Part shown: in pieces, positions 36,497 to 45,482 of the stretch | Layout: the number at the start of each line of letters is the position of its first letter | Numbering within the stretch: position 1 is the stretch's first letter | Source: Betaproteobacteria bacterium RIFCSPLOWO2_02_FULL_63_19 | GTDB lineage: Bacteria > Pseudomonadota > Gammaproteobacteria > Burkholderiales > SG8-39 | Direction of reading: 5' to 3' | Length of the DNA stretch: 59,962 nucleotides | NCBI GenBank assembly: GCA_001770415.1 | Contig: MEQX01000048.1 | Span: forward strand, 1 to 59,962 | Position numbers and translations under genes: made by a program | The notes under the pieces: generated by a model | Databases searched by the model: none | Told to the model about the DNA's origin: nothing | Seen by the model: only the letters and a program-made list of their open reading frames with translations

Positions 36497-37033
36497 TTGT
36501 TCTTCGCGCTGTGGCCGGAGGAACCGGTGCGGCGGGAACTCGGCCGCTGGTCGGGCGCGATGCATCGCTTGTGCACGGGGAGAAGGATGATCTCGGCGAA
36601 CCTCCATGTCACGCTCGCGTTTCTCGGGCAGGTCGACGCCCGGCGGTGTGGCTCCATCGTCGACGCCGCGCGCGGCGTTCGGGTAAGGCCTTTCGTGCTG
36701 CGACTGGATGAGCCCGGATATTGGAGCCACAACCATATCGCCTGGCTGCGTGCGAGCGACCCTCCGGGCGAGCTGGCGGCCATGGTTGCGGAGTTACGCG
36801 CAACGCTCGGCCAATCAGGCATAGGTTTCGATCCCAAGCCGTTTGTGGCGCACGTGACCATGGTGCGCAACGCGCGTCCGCCCAGGGAAGACTGGCCGAC
36901 GTTGAATCCCGTCGAATGGGCTGTGAACGGGTTTTCGCTGATATCGTCCGAGCGTGACGAAAGCGGCCCATACTACCGTACTGCCGCAGGGCCGTTTGCA
37001 TCTCCTCAGGCGAACGGTCCGACGGGCAACTGA
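36497..37033 (+). CDS. thpR: RNA 2',3'-cyclic phosphodiesterase ThpR (2H family)
   Basis: The 178-residue protein has the two H-x-T motifs of the 2H phosphoesterase fold, HVTLAFLG near residue 37 and HVTMVRNA near 119. It opens with FFALWPEEP, the typical ThpR N-terminus. ThpR opens 2',3'-cyclic phosphates on RNA and shows weak 2'-5' ligase activity. The start is TTG at 36497 because no ATG or GTG is available after the ispF stop 17 bp upstream. It converges with the MBL/cyclic-nucleotide-binding gene after 43 bp. Confidence 0.85.
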   Translation: MFFALWPEEPVRRELGRWSGAMHRLCTGRRMISANLHVTLAFLGQVDARRCGSIVDAARGVRVRPFVLRLDEPGYWSHNHIAWLRASDPPGELAAMVAELRATLGQSGIGFDPKPFVAHVTMVRNARPPREDWPTLNPVEWAVNGFSLISSERDESGPYYRTAAGPFASPQANGPTGN

Positions 37034-37076
37034 ATGGGGAGCGAACCGCGTCCCCAAACATCTTAGCGGGGCGGGG

Positions 37077-39272
37077 TCAGTTTTGCACCATGCGATCCAT
37101 GCGCTTACTCTGTTCGAGCAGCTTCCATCGCACGATCGGCATGTTGGCGATCTCCTTGCCCGGAATGGTGTATACCCGGCAGGGTTTGACGACTTCATAG
37201 CGATAGGGAGTGGGCAGCCGGAAGACCGACGCGATTTCGCGAAAGTAATCGCGAGGGCCATGTTCAGCGACCAATCTGTTGCTCCGATAGCGTTTTACCT
37301 GGCCTTCGGCGATCAAGAACAGCGTATTGGTGGCCTGTTGATCGATGACGAGTCCGGCCGGGAGGACTTCCTCGCCGATTACACTGGCGAGCCGGTTGAG
37401 CTGCACGTGAGAGACTCTCTCGCCGAATAGGAACGTGCGCTGCAGAAACTGCCTGCGTGAAGCGTTCGCGAGCAGCTGCTTGCGTAGCTTGTTGCGACGG
37501 ACGAACTGGGCATAAAGATTGGCCGGTATCGTAAGTGCATGCACGAAGTTTGCTGCGCGGTAGGTTGCGTTCGACGGCTCGCGCAACAACGCGGAGGTCT
37601 CGCCGAGCAGGGAGCCGACAGAAAGGCTCATCGCGCGTTCATCGCTGTAGATTGCGTCGACGGAACCCCGCAGGATCAGGTACAGCTCATCGGAGCGGCT
37701 TCCTTCTCGCATCAGAATGGTCTCGGGGTTAAAGCGTTCGATGGCACCGTTCATCAGCATGTCGAGGCGGTGCGCGGGGACGCCGGGATAGAGCTGTTGA
37801 AGGAAACGGGCCGCGTGGCGCCGGTCGTAATTCTGGGTCGCGGGGATCAGTACGTCGGTAACGCCGAATGGCGCGCTCGAACCGATTTCCCTCTCGCGTT
37901 CGGTAAAATCGCCGGCATTGTGCGCAAGTATCAGCTTGCCGGATCGATCGCCGCGGAAGTCTTCCGCGTCACCATGGATCATGCCTCCGCCGGCGTCGAT
38001 CTTCTTCAGGTCGAGTCGCTGCAGGTAGTCCTTTTCGATCTGATCGAAAAATCGGCGGGAAATTCCGTTCGGGGTTCCTTCCGGATCCACCATGCCGTCA
38101 AGCAGCTTCAGGGAAACGATATCGGCGTAGTGACCGTAGCTGACATAGCCATCGCGCGCCATGGTCCGGAAGACGAAGGGCGTGGTTTCGATCGGGTGTG
38201 GTGACAGGAACGGACGCACTTCCATGCCCTGGATGTCGGTCCAACGACCCAGCGGCAGGTTTTGCATATCGAAGTAGTGCTCGAACTCATTCTCGTCCAC
38301 ATCGAGAAGTGCGGCCAGCTTCTTTATTGCCGACGCACGCACCATCGGCACGGCGTACAGTTTGATTCGATGGTTTGCGAGCATCAGCGTGGTGATACCG
38401 GCGAAGTGGTCGTCGTGGGCGTGCGTCAGGAATATGCCCTCGATCTCGCTGATGCCGATTCCCAGCGCTGTCAGTATGCTCTTTAGATTGGGACCGGCAT
38501 CGATCATGTAGACGCGGCCCTGGTGCATAACCACGCTGGACATTGCGGGCCGGTTGACATCCCAGCCGTCACCTTGGCCCGAGTGCAGCACACCGAAGTA
38601 TTCGCGGCGCGTGTCGTAATGGCCAAGGTGGTACGGCGCCGGATAGCTCACGCCAGGGTCGAGGTTCAAGTTGATATGGACCGCCTCGCTCCGATAGCGG
38701 ATTTCGAACACGTTGAGCTCTTCACGAGTGATGACAACGCCATTGCGGATCTCTACCGGTGTATCGCGGACCTCGAGTGTATCGACAAATGCGTCACTGT
38801 CGCGGATCTCGCCAAATGCAAATTTCAGTTTCAGTCGCATCAGGCGTTCAGCATCTTCGGGCGCGACTCCGCAAGCCTGCAGTTCAGCAGCGGTCACAAG
38901 TCCGTAGTTGCCGCGATAGATGTACGCTTTTTGGGCGCTGATCTGCTCCGCCGTTCCCATCAGCAGCGGCTTTTGGCCCGTGTTATTCGGGTGTCCGGGC
39001 AGCAGCATGCCCTGCCGGTACAGCATCTGCAGCACGGGGAACTCCGAAAGATTGGCGAAACCGCCGCTCTGGACCATCACGTCGGACAGCAGTATCGCGT
39101 TGGGACCGGACTCGAAGCGCATGCCGTCCATGAGCTCCGTGTGGATCAATCCGCGCTGGATCAGGAACTTCACCACATCGGCGGGACACCCGCACAGCAG
39201 ATGCAGCCGCGCTGCGGCGATACCGACCCACGACACTCCGGCGCAAACCTCAACGACCTGGATTTCCGACAT
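37077..39272 (-). CDS. Metallo-beta-lactamase fold plus tandem cyclic-nucleotide-binding-like domains
   Basis: The 731-residue protein has three parts. Residues 1 to about 220 form an N-terminal region I do not recognise. Residues about 225-480 are a metallo-beta-lactamase hydrolase with the metal motif THAHDDH at 283-289 and a later HGD. Residues about 505-600 are a cyclic-nucleotide-binding domain with a phosphate-cassette-like GETSALLREPSNATYRA, including the Glu and Arg that hold cAMP/cGMP. A second, more degenerate CNB-like domain covers about 615-725. The order suggests a hydrolase whose activity or assembly is controlled by a nucleotide, or a cyclic-nucleotide phosphodiesterase. No signal peptide or membrane helix is evident. 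It stands alone. Confidence 0.75.
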   Translation of the reverse strand: MSEIQVVEVCAGVSWVGIAAARLHLLCGCPADVVKFLIQRGLIHTELMDGMRFESGPNAILLSDVMVQSGGFANLSEFPVLQMLYRQGMLLPGHPNNTGQKPLLMGTAEQISAQKAYIYRGNYGLVTAAELQACGVAPEDAERLMRLKLKFAFGEIRDSDAFVDTLEVRDTPVEIRNGVVITREELNVFEIRYRSEAVHINLNLDPGVSYPAPYHLGHYDTRREYFGVLHSGQGDGWDVNRPAMSSVVMHQGRVYMIDAGPNLKSILTALGIGISEIEGIFLTHAHDDHFAGITTLMLANHRIKLYAVPMVRASAIKKLAALLDVDENEFEHYFDMQNLPLGRWTDIQGMEVRPFLSPHPIETTPFVFRTMARDGYVSYGHYADIVSLKLLDGMVDPEGTPNGISRRFFDQIEKDYLQRLDLKKIDAGGGMIHGDAEDFRGDRSGKLILAHNAGDFTEREREIGSSAPFGVTDVLIPATQNYDRRHAARFLQQLYPGVPAHRLDMLMNGAIERFNPETILMREGSRSDELYLILRGSVDAIYSDERAMSLSVGSLLGETSALLREPSNATYRAANFVHALTIPANLYAQFVRRNKLRKQLLANASRRQFLQRTFLFGERVSHVQLNRLASVIGEEVLPAGLVIDQQATNTLFLIAEGQVKRYRSNRLVAEHGPRDYFREIASVFRLPTPYRYEVVKPCRVYTIPGKEIANMPIVRWKLLEQSKRMDRMVQN

Positions 39273-39407
39273 GCCGGGCTTCTCCGCAATAGGGCCTCTG
39301 CAACAGCCCCATTCCCGCCTATTCTATGCCCGTCTCGGAGATGACGAGTCGTGTTCCTTACTTGCGCTGCGGCATGGCGAGTGAACCAGGTCGGGCAATC
39401 CGGCGTT

Positions 39408-40772
39408 TCAGCGGGTCATCCAGGAACGTGACCGAACGGTCAGGACCGCATAGGGAAAAATCCACCATAGCGTAAAGAACGCGAAATACGCGTACAGGAT
39501 TCCGTGTACGAAGCGCATGGACCTTTCTGAATAGACGTAGTAGAGCATGTAGAAGCCGGCGCCAACACCGATGGCAATCAGTACGCGTACCAGGGCCAAA
39601 GGTTCTGATATCGCTATCACGGCGAGCGTGGCGGTCGCAGTCCAGGCGACGGGGAAGCGCAAATTGGTGATCAGCTTTTCGAAGATTGCGAGCACCATGG
39701 GCACCAGAGGTCGCTTCCATACGATGCGTAAGAACCGTATCTCTTCGCGGACATAACTGCGCTCCCAGCGCAAATACATTTTGCACAGCTTCGTATAGGT
39801 ATCCGGAACCAAGGTATGAACAACGGCGCTGCCTTGGTAGACGGTGTCGAATCCACGGTCCAAAATGAAATTGGTCAATGCCCGGTCCTCGCCGTAGGTG
39901 CAACGCGCGCCGAGGAAACGCTGGCCCAGCCAGGACTCCAGAACCGCACGCACGACGCTTGCGCGATATCCGGCAAGCGCTCCGGGGCAGCAGTAGACGG
40001 TGCGGTAAGTAGATTGCACACTGCGCAGGAAGTCGAACGAAAGAATGTAGCGCACGTGCAGCATCCGGGGAATGAATCCCTTGTCCCGATTAAATGCGGC
40101 GACCTTTCCGGCAACGGCGCCAACGCGCGGGTCGCGGAAGGGCCCGGCCATTGCGAGCAGCGCGCCGGCGTCGATGACGCTGTCCGAATCGATCGTGACC
40201 AAGACATCGCCGCGGGCGGCCCGGAAACCGGTTGCGAGCGCCGCGCGCTTGCCTTGGTTGCGTTCGAGTTTGACCGCGGTGACCAGACCTAGATGGCGCG
40301 ACGCGGCGCGCTGGATGTAGGTCCAGGTGTCGTCCGTACTGCCGTCGTCCACGACCAGAATCTCGAGCCGGCCGCTTGGGTAGCGCGCGGCTGCAACCGA
40401 CTCGATGGATTGTTCGACCATGGCGCCTTCGTTGTAGGCCGGGATCACCACCGTCATGGTCGGCGCCGATTCGTGCGTGGCCGCGTCGAACGGTCGATAA
40501 CTGAACCAGAGTACGGTGCGCAGCGCAAGCATCAGCAGGGCCATGGCGATCCAGATAAGGCTCGGCTTCAGCAGCGACGCGCCCAGGTTCCCCTGTTCGA
40601 TCGCGTGCCTGATCGGTCGGAACAAATCCCCGTTCAGCATCGCAAACAGCATCGCCGTAAGGCCCAGAACGATCACTGTGCCTACCAGGATCCGATAGCC
40701 TCGTCCCGGCGCCAGGCCAACGCTCGTGGAATACGCCGTTTGCGGAAGTACGGCTTGCGCGTCAGGGGGCAT
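39408..40772 (-). CDS. Family 2 glycosyltransferase, NodC/hyaluronan-synthase-like, membrane bound
   Basis: The 454-residue processive-type GT2 has two N-terminal membrane segments (near 22-44 and 70-90), a cytoplasmic catalytic domain with VVIPAYNEGAMVEQS, EILVVDDGSTDDT, the DxD in TIDSDS and the acceptor GED motif in CTYGEDRAL, and a RWERS segment at the QxxRW position. Several C-terminal helices follow. It most resembles NodC or poly-beta-1,6-GlcNAc synthases that build and extrude a polysaccharide. No deacetylase, export or other polysaccharide gene is next to it. The ribosome site AAAGGAT precedes the ATG. Confidence 0.85.
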   Translation of the reverse strand: MPPDAQAVLPQTAYSTSVGLAPGRGYRILVGTVIVLGLTAMLFAMLNGDLFRPIRHAIEQGNLGASLLKPSLIWIAMALLMLALRTVLWFSYRPFDAATHESAPTMTVVIPAYNEGAMVEQSIESVAAARYPSGRLEILVVDDGSTDDTWTYIQRAASRHLGLVTAVKLERNQGKRAALATGFRAARGDVLVTIDSDSVIDAGALLAMAGPFRDPRVGAVAGKVAAFNRDKGFIPRMLHVRYILSFDFLRSVQSTYRTVYCCPGALAGYRASVVRAVLESWLGQRFLGARCTYGEDRALTNFILDRGFDTVYQGSAVVHTLVPDTYTKLCKMYLRWERSYVREEIRFLRIVWKRPLVPMVLAIFEKLITNLRFPVAWTATATLAVIAISEPLALVRVLIAIGVGAGFYMLYYVYSERSMRFVHGILYAYFAFFTLWWIFPYAVLTVRSRSWMTR

Positions 40773-40928
40773 GTCTATCCTTTTGTTGTTATTGGTCCGG
40801 CGCTATGGCGGACCATCGATGTGGGCCGGCCGTAGGATGCTCGGCGGCAAGGCCAAGAACGAATCCGGCCCCGGGGCCACCCGGATCCAACAGGTGGTGC
40901 TCCAGGCACTAACGGGCGGTGCTTCGAG

Positions 40929-40956
40929 GTTACCGGCGCGCCGGGACGCCGGTAAC
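40929..40956. other. Hairpin downstream of small lipoprotein gene
   Basis: The sequence gttaccggcg (40929-40938) pairs perfectly with cgccggtaac (40947-40956) across an 8-base loop, just after the stop of the lipoprotein gene at 40972. No T-run follows on the minus strand. It may act as an RNA 3' end stabiliser or factor-dependent end. Confidence 0.4.
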
Positions 40957-40971
40957 TTCAATTCAAGGGAG

Positions 40972-41211
40972 CTACTCCGCCTTTTTCTCGCCTTCTTCCT
41001 TCTTGGGTTCCGTAGCGGGGGCGGCCCCTTCCTTCTGTTCTTCCTGCGCCGCGGGTGCGGCGGCGGGCGTATCCGCTTTGGCTATTTCCGCGGGCGGTTG
41101 CGCCGGCGCGCTGCTGGCCGCTGGGGCGGTGCTGGCCGGAGGCGTGACGTCGGGGCTGCAGGCTGCCAGTCCCAGGGTTGCAATAGCGGCGGCAATCAGA
41201 GTCAGTTTCAT
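40972..41211 (-). CDS. Small Ala/Pro/Glu-rich lipoprotein
   Basis: This 79-residue protein begins MKLTLIAAAIATLGLAAC, a textbook lipoprotein signal with lipobox LAAC and predicted lipidation at C18. The mature part is of low complexity, rich in Ala, Pro, Glu and Lys (for example KKEEGEKKAE at the end), and likely unfolded. The ribosome site AGGAG is seven bases before the ATG. It is divergent from the response-regulator gene. I do not recognise a family; low-complexity small lipoproteins may act as envelope spacers. Confidence 0.7.
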   Translation of the reverse strand: MKLTLIAAAIATLGLAACSPDVTPPASTAPAASSAPAQPPAEIAKADTPAAAPAAQEEQKEGAAPATEPKKEEGEKKAE

Positions 41212-41381
41212 AGCTACACTCCTATCAAGTAATGAGGGCTTGGGCTCGCGGCGCGAGGCGGCGTCTCGAGCGCAATTACAACCCAGACCTGTAATCGGGA
41301 GATGTCGGAATGCCGCGACTTGGTATCACCGCCACGCAGATATATTGCGTACTGTTGCGCCCGGGTCTGGTCGTTACACAA

Positions 41382-41403
41382 CGATACATATAGTCTTGTA
41401 TCG
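41382..41403. promoter_or_regulatory. Inverted repeat in the divergent lipoprotein / response-regulator promoter region
   Basis: cgataca (41382-41388) and tgtatcg (41397-41403) form a 7-bp inverted repeat with 8 bases between, 32 bp before the response-regulator ATG. It may be an operator or simply chance AT-rich symmetry. Confidence 0.3.
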
Positions 41404-41435
41404 CCTCATCTCGCGAGTGTTAAATTGATTCCCTT

Positions 41436-42155
41436 ATGGACGGCCAAGGCCAAATACTGATCGTCGATGACGACGCCGAGATTCGCAGTCTGCTCGCCGA
41501 GTATCTGACGCAGCATGGATACAAGGTGACTACGGCGCGCGACGGAGTCGAAATGCGCCAGGCGCTCGAGGCTGCACAGCCGGATCTGGTCGTGCTGGAC
41601 TTGATGCTGCCCGGCGAAGACGGGCTGTCGCTGTGCCGTGATCTTCGCGCACGATCGACGCTTCCGGTGATCATGCTCACCGCGCGCCGCGAAGAAATCG
41701 ATCGCATCATCGGGATCGAGATGGGCGCGGACGATTACCTCGGCAAACCGTTCAATCCTCGTGAACTGCTCGCTCGAATCAAGAGCGTGCTGCGGCGAGC
41801 GCGTGCGCTTCCCGCATCGCGCGGCAACGCTAAGCGCCTGCGTTTCGCAGGCTGGACCCTGGATTGCACCGCGAGACACCTGGTCGACCCTCAGGGCGTG
41901 GTGGTGCCTCTGAGCGGCGTGCAATTTCGCCTGCTTTCCGTGTTTCTCAGTCACCCCGATCGCGTGCTCGATCGCGACCGGCTCGTGGACCTGACGCTCG
42001 GGCGCGAAGCGACACCTTTCGATCGCAGCATCGATGTCCAGGTGAGTCGGCTGCGACAATTGCTGCACGACAACGGGCGCGAACCACGCATCATCAAGAC
42101 TGTGCGCAATGGCGGATACGTGCTCGCCACAACGGTCGAACGGCTCGACGCGTGA
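41436..42155 (+). CDS. OmpR-family DNA-binding response regulator
   Basis: The 239-residue regulator has a receiver domain (LIVDDDAEIR, phosphorylation site D55 in VVLDLMLPGEDG, GKPFNPREL lysine near 105) and a C-terminal winged helix with FDRSIDVQVSRLRQLL and RNGGYVL. It is related to OmpR but clearly distinct from the OmpR at the right edge. Its stop overlaps the start of a sensor kinase gene (GTGA), so the two are a cognate pair. The target genes are unknown; the divergent lipoprotein is a candidate. Confidence 0.92.
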   Translation: MDGQGQILIVDDDAEIRSLLAEYLTQHGYKVTTARDGVEMRQALEAAQPDLVVLDLMLPGEDGLSLCRDLRARSTLPVIMLTARREEIDRIIGIEMGADDYLGKPFNPRELLARIKSVLRRARALPASRGNAKRLRFAGWTLDCTARHLVDPQGVVVPLSGVQFRLLSVFLSHPDRVLDRDRLVDLTLGREATPFDRSIDVQVSRLRQLLHDNGREPRIIKTVRNGGYVLATTVERLDA

Positions 42156-43579
42156 CACTGCTGCCAAGGTCGCTGTTCGGGCGCACCCTGCTGGTGCTGG
42201 CCGCCGGACTGCTGCTCACGGAAGTGGCCACCCAGGCGGTCAATTTTTTCGACCGCGGCAGCGGCGTGTACCGGTTGGCCGCCCAACAGACCGCGCTGCG
42301 AATCGCGCAGGCGGCGAGAATTCTCAACCGCCTTTCCGCTGAACAACGCCCCCAGGTTATCGAGGAGATGAACGGCCCGACTTTCAGCGTTGTCCTGAGC
42401 AGCGGGCCGGTCCACGTGGGAAAGGGATTTGTCGAGCACGACCGCTATGAACGGCCGTTGGCCGAATTGATCAAGCTTTATCTGCGTTCCGAGTGGAGCA
42501 CGTCAGTGCAGATCACCAGCCTTGGCCGCGAAAGCCGTCCGGGGAACTACGAGGCGATCGATAGCAGTCCTTTGGAGCAGTGGATTGCCCGCCATTTCTA
42601 CTTCATCCTCCCGGGCACGTACTCGATCGTGTCGCAGATCGGGCTTGAAGACGGCACCATGGCCGTGTTCTATGCGCGCATCCCGCAAGAGCCGCTCAGC
42701 CGCCTCGAGTCGCTGCTGCCCAGGCTGCTGCTGGCACTTGCAATCTTCATGCTGATCGGTGCGGTGGCGGTACGCGCGATTACGCGGTCGCTGGAGCGGC
42801 TGGCGCGCGCCGCGGATCAAGTGGCCGTGGATCCGGAGGGCTCGCCATTGCCCGAGCATGGACCGAGCGAGGTGCGCAGCGTCATCAATGCCTTCAACCG
42901 AATGCGTCTGGATTTGCGCAGCTACGTGCTGGAACGCGCCAGGATGCTCGGCGCGATTTCGCACGACCTTCAGACTCCGATCACCCGACTTCGCCTGAGG
43001 GCGGAGATGATCCAGGACGCGCACGTGCGTGCGAAGTTCCTGCGCGATCTCGACGAGATGGAAGCGATGACCGGTTCGACACTCGAATTCTTCAAGAGCC
43101 TTGGCAACGATACCCAGCGCCGCCCGCTCGATGTTGGGGCGCTGGTCGGAAGTCTGTGCGAGGACTGGAGCGAGACGGGCCGTGAGGTAATCTTGCAGGG
43201 CGTTCCCCGCAGCCCGTATAACTCGCATCCCAGAGCGCTGAGACGGTGTTTGGACAACTTGGTCGAAAACGCGCTGCGCTATGGCAATCGGGCACAGATT
43301 GGCATCGAGGACGACGATGCATCACTTCGCATTTCTGTTCGCGACGACGGGCCCGGGATCCCGGAGCAGGAACTGGAGCGGGTATTCGAACCCTTCTTCA
43401 GGCTCGAGGAATCGCGCAACCGGGACAGTGGAGGAACCGGCCTGGGGCTTTCCATCGCGCGAAATATCGCGCGATGGCACGGTGGCGATATTCACCTGCG
43501 CAACGCCCCTCAGTCGGAGGGCAGGGGACTGATCGCGCAGTTGGTCCTGCCGCGATCCGCTGCGCGCGCGGTCCGCTAG
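42152..43579 (+). CDS. Sensor histidine kinase, EnvZ-like architecture
   Basis: The 475-residue kinase begins with a GTG overlapping the regulator's stop. It has a first membrane helix at about 10-26, a periplasmic domain of about 155 residues, a second helix at about 190-210, a HAMP linker, the phospho-acceptor H271 in GAISHDLQTPITRLR, and an ATPase domain with DNLVENALRYG, DDGPGIP and GGTGLGLSIARN. It phosphorylates the adjacent OmpR-family regulator. A frame open further upstream overlaps the regulator and is not used. The signal sensed is unknown. Confidence 0.92.
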   Translation: MTLLPRSLFGRTLLVLAAGLLLTEVATQAVNFFDRGSGVYRLAAQQTALRIAQAARILNRLSAEQRPQVIEEMNGPTFSVVLSSGPVHVGKGFVEHDRYERPLAELIKLYLRSEWSTSVQITSLGRESRPGNYEAIDSSPLEQWIARHFYFILPGTYSIVSQIGLEDGTMAVFYARIPQEPLSRLESLLPRLLLALAIFMLIGAVAVRAITRSLERLARAADQVAVDPEGSPLPEHGPSEVRSVINAFNRMRLDLRSYVLERARMLGAISHDLQTPITRLRLRAEMIQDAHVRAKFLRDLDEMEAMTGSTLEFFKSLGNDTQRRPLDVGALVGSLCEDWSETGREVILQGVPRSPYNSHPRALRRCLDNLVENALRYGNRAQIGIEDDDASLRISVRDDGPGIPEQELERVFEPFFRLEESRNRDSGGTGLGLSIARNIARWHGGDIHLRNAPQSEGRGLIAQLVLPRSAARAVR

Positions 43580-43682
43580 GCCTGCCAGGGGGCGCCCGGA
43601 CCAGAGCCCGGTCCCAGATGCCGCGGATTCGTCGGCCAATGGGGCTTTTCTTGTCCCGGCGGACCGCTTGTCGGCCGCGAAC

Positions 43683-44186
43683 TCAGAATCCGGCTTCGTT
43701 GAAAGTCAATACCGTGGTGGCATCGACGCTTTGCAGAACGAGGACACGGCCGGCGAGAACTGCAGCATCTGTCTGGACCAGCGCGCGCAGGTAGGCGCGC
43801 TGCTTTTCCATCAGCTCGGGCAGCCCGATGTTGCCGGTGACCACGGTCGGGATTCTGCCCCAATTCAACTTGCCACTGCCGCTCAGGCTATAGGTTCCGC
43901 TGTAGCGATTCACCGCGGCGAATCCCGCGACCTGCCCGTCAGGAGAAAAGCGGATCGTTATCACCGTGTCAACATCGATGACGATCTGGCGTCCGTCGAC
44001 CGTCAGGCCCTTCAGATCCCAGTTGCGCTGGCTCAACCGGTGCGCCGTCCGCGCGTCGACGACACGGGCGGCGCCGTCGTCGCCTGACACATGGGCACAC
44101 GCGCCAAGGAATGCGATCAGCAACAGCATCAACGATGCCGTTTGCAACAAGCCGTGCGCAACCGCGTCGCCGTATATCGGTTTCAT
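43683..44186 (-). CDS. META-domain lipoprotein (HslJ-like)
   Basis: The protein (about 167 residues) has a hydrophobic signal with a lipobox, LIAFLGAC, then a single META domain with RNWDLKGLTVDG and FAAVNRYSGTYSLSGSGKLNWG, the N-R-x-x-G pattern of HslJ/META proteins. These envelope proteins are linked to heat, novobiocin or motility-related stress but lack a defined reaction. I chose ATG at 44186 (MKPIYGDAV) because it gives a normal signal peptide; an ATG at 44222 adds a basic 12-residue start. Confidence 0.78.
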   Translation of the reverse strand: MKPIYGDAVAHGLLQTASLMLLLIAFLGACAHVSGDDGAARVVDARTAHRLSQRNWDLKGLTVDGRQIVIDVDTVITIRFSPDGQVAGFAAVNRYSGTYSLSGSGKLNWGRIPTVVTGNIGLPELMEKQRAYLRALVQTDAAVLAGRVLVLQSVDATTVLTFNEAGF

Positions 44187-44266
44187 CCGAGGTCGCCGCC
44201 GAAGCGCAATATTTCGGTTCATCTGCCTTAGTCACATTCTGAAATGCCGGGCATTCGCGCGACGCT

Positions 44267-44920
44267 CTAGCGGTAGGCGTCCGCCAGCGCAGTCTCGACC
44301 AGATCCTTCAACTGTTCGTAGCCGAAGCTCGGCATGGGCCGGCCGTTGACGAAGAATTCCGGCGTCGCCTTGACATTGAGCGCGCGGCCGTCGGCTATAT
44401 CCTGAGCGACGAGCGCCCCGATTTCGGGTGCATCCATCTCCCGCTGCAGTCTTTCCAGGTTCAGCCCGATGCCTCCCAGGGAATTCAACACCAGCTGCGG
44501 CTGCGCCCGGTGGTTGCGGGTCCATATTTCCTGTGTAGCCAATACCGCTTCCATCGCTTCCCAGAATTTGCCCTGCTTTCTTGCCGCTTCAAGCATCTTC
44601 ACAACGATGTCGGACCCGTCATGGAACGGGGCATAGCGGACCGACAACTTGATCTTGTCGGGATTCGCGGCCATCAGTTTCTTGACGAACGGGTAGAAGG
44701 CCTTGCAGGTCCCGCACGCGGGATCGAAAAATTCAACGATGTGGACCTTGGCGCTTGCCTTGCCCTGCGTGGGCGAGTGCATCCGAACGAGGAAGGAAAG
44801 GTTGTGCTGCGCGGCGCGCGCCGCTTCCTCGCTTCGCTTGGCGTCGTAGACGAGCGCGCCGCCGATGAATGCCAGAATCAGCAGCGTGGCCGAGACGATG
44901 AGCAGTGTCTTTTGTTTCAT
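44267..44920 (-). CDS. DsbA-family thiol oxidoreductase, membrane anchored (BdbD-like)
   Basis: This 217-residue protein has one N-terminal membrane anchor (residues 5-25) and a thioredoxin fold with a CGTC active site (C69, C72) in FFDPACGTCKAFYP and a cis-Pro loop VKATPEFFVNG. It oxidises or isomerises envelope disulfides. The start overlaps the stop of the dsbB-like gene by four bases (ATGA), and the pair would function like BdbC-BdbD, with DsbB passing electrons to quinone. Confidence 0.87.
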   Translation of the reverse strand: MKQKTLLIVSATLLILAFIGGALVYDAKRSEEAARAAQHNLSFLVRMHSPTQGKASAKVHIVEFFDPACGTCKAFYPFVKKLMAANPDKIKLSVRYAPFHDGSDIVVKMLEAARKQGKFWEAMEAVLATQEIWTRNHRAQPQLVLNSLGGIGLNLERLQREMDAPEIGALVAQDIADGRALNVKATPEFFVNGRPMPSFGYEQLKDLVETALADAYR

Positions 44921-45369
44921 CTTGAATCCTTGCGTCGGGAGTATTTCACACTAGAGAAGACCAGCAATGCGACGACGACCGAAAAGGCCAGCAGCGAAAG
45001 ATGCGGAATCTTCAGAAAACCAAACCACACGATCTGATCCTCGGTGCAGGAAACGCCCTGCGTGCAGGGTTTGATTCCCTCCGGAATGTAGCCTGCCACC
45101 AGAAGCACGTGAAATACCGCTATGAACCAGCCCACCAATGCCAGAGGCAGCGCATAGCGCACCACCTTACGGTCGAACGGAATCAGTCCGGCCGGCAGTA
45201 CCAGGACCAGCGGAAACATGAAAATGCGCTGGTACCAGCACAACACGCAGGGCGTTACGGCCATGACCTCGCTGAGGAAAAGCGCACCGAGCGTCGACGC
45301 GCCGGCTACCAGCCAACAGGCGAATAGGAGCGCCCATGCCGAGTCGATTTCTTGCTCAGTCGCCTTCAT
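44917..45369 (-). CDS. DsbB-family disulfide bond formation protein
   Basis: This 150-residue membrane protein has four predicted helices and the two cysteine pairs of the DsbB/BdbC family, C41-C44 in TPCVLCWYQR and C102-C108 in KPCTQGVSC. It reoxidises its DsbA-like partner and reduces quinone. It overlaps the downstream partner gene by four bases. Confidence 0.9.
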   Translation of the reverse strand: MKATEQEIDSAWALLFACWLVAGASTLGALFLSEVMAVTPCVLCWYQRIFMFPLVLVLPAGLIPFDRKVVRYALPLALVGWFIAVFHVLLVAGYIPEGIKPCTQGVSCTEDQIVWFGFLKIPHLSLLAFSVVVALLVFSSVKYSRRKDSR

Positions 45370-45482
45370 CGTGGTTTATGTGCTTAGGAGCGCTAACAGT
45401 GCCGGGCACCGTACTGCGGCGCCAGCGGTCAGAACCTGGAATCTTCCAATCCTCTGACCGCGGACGAACATCGAATTCGGAC

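Noticed and set aside
36497-37033. True RNA ligase
   Set aside because: The protein has only the two H-x-T motifs of 2H phosphoesterases; cyclic phosphodiesterase is the better name.
41864-43579. A 571-residue frame extending the sensor kinase upstream
   Set aside because: The added part is a shadow of the response-regulator gene; the GTG at 42152 gives a standard kinase start.
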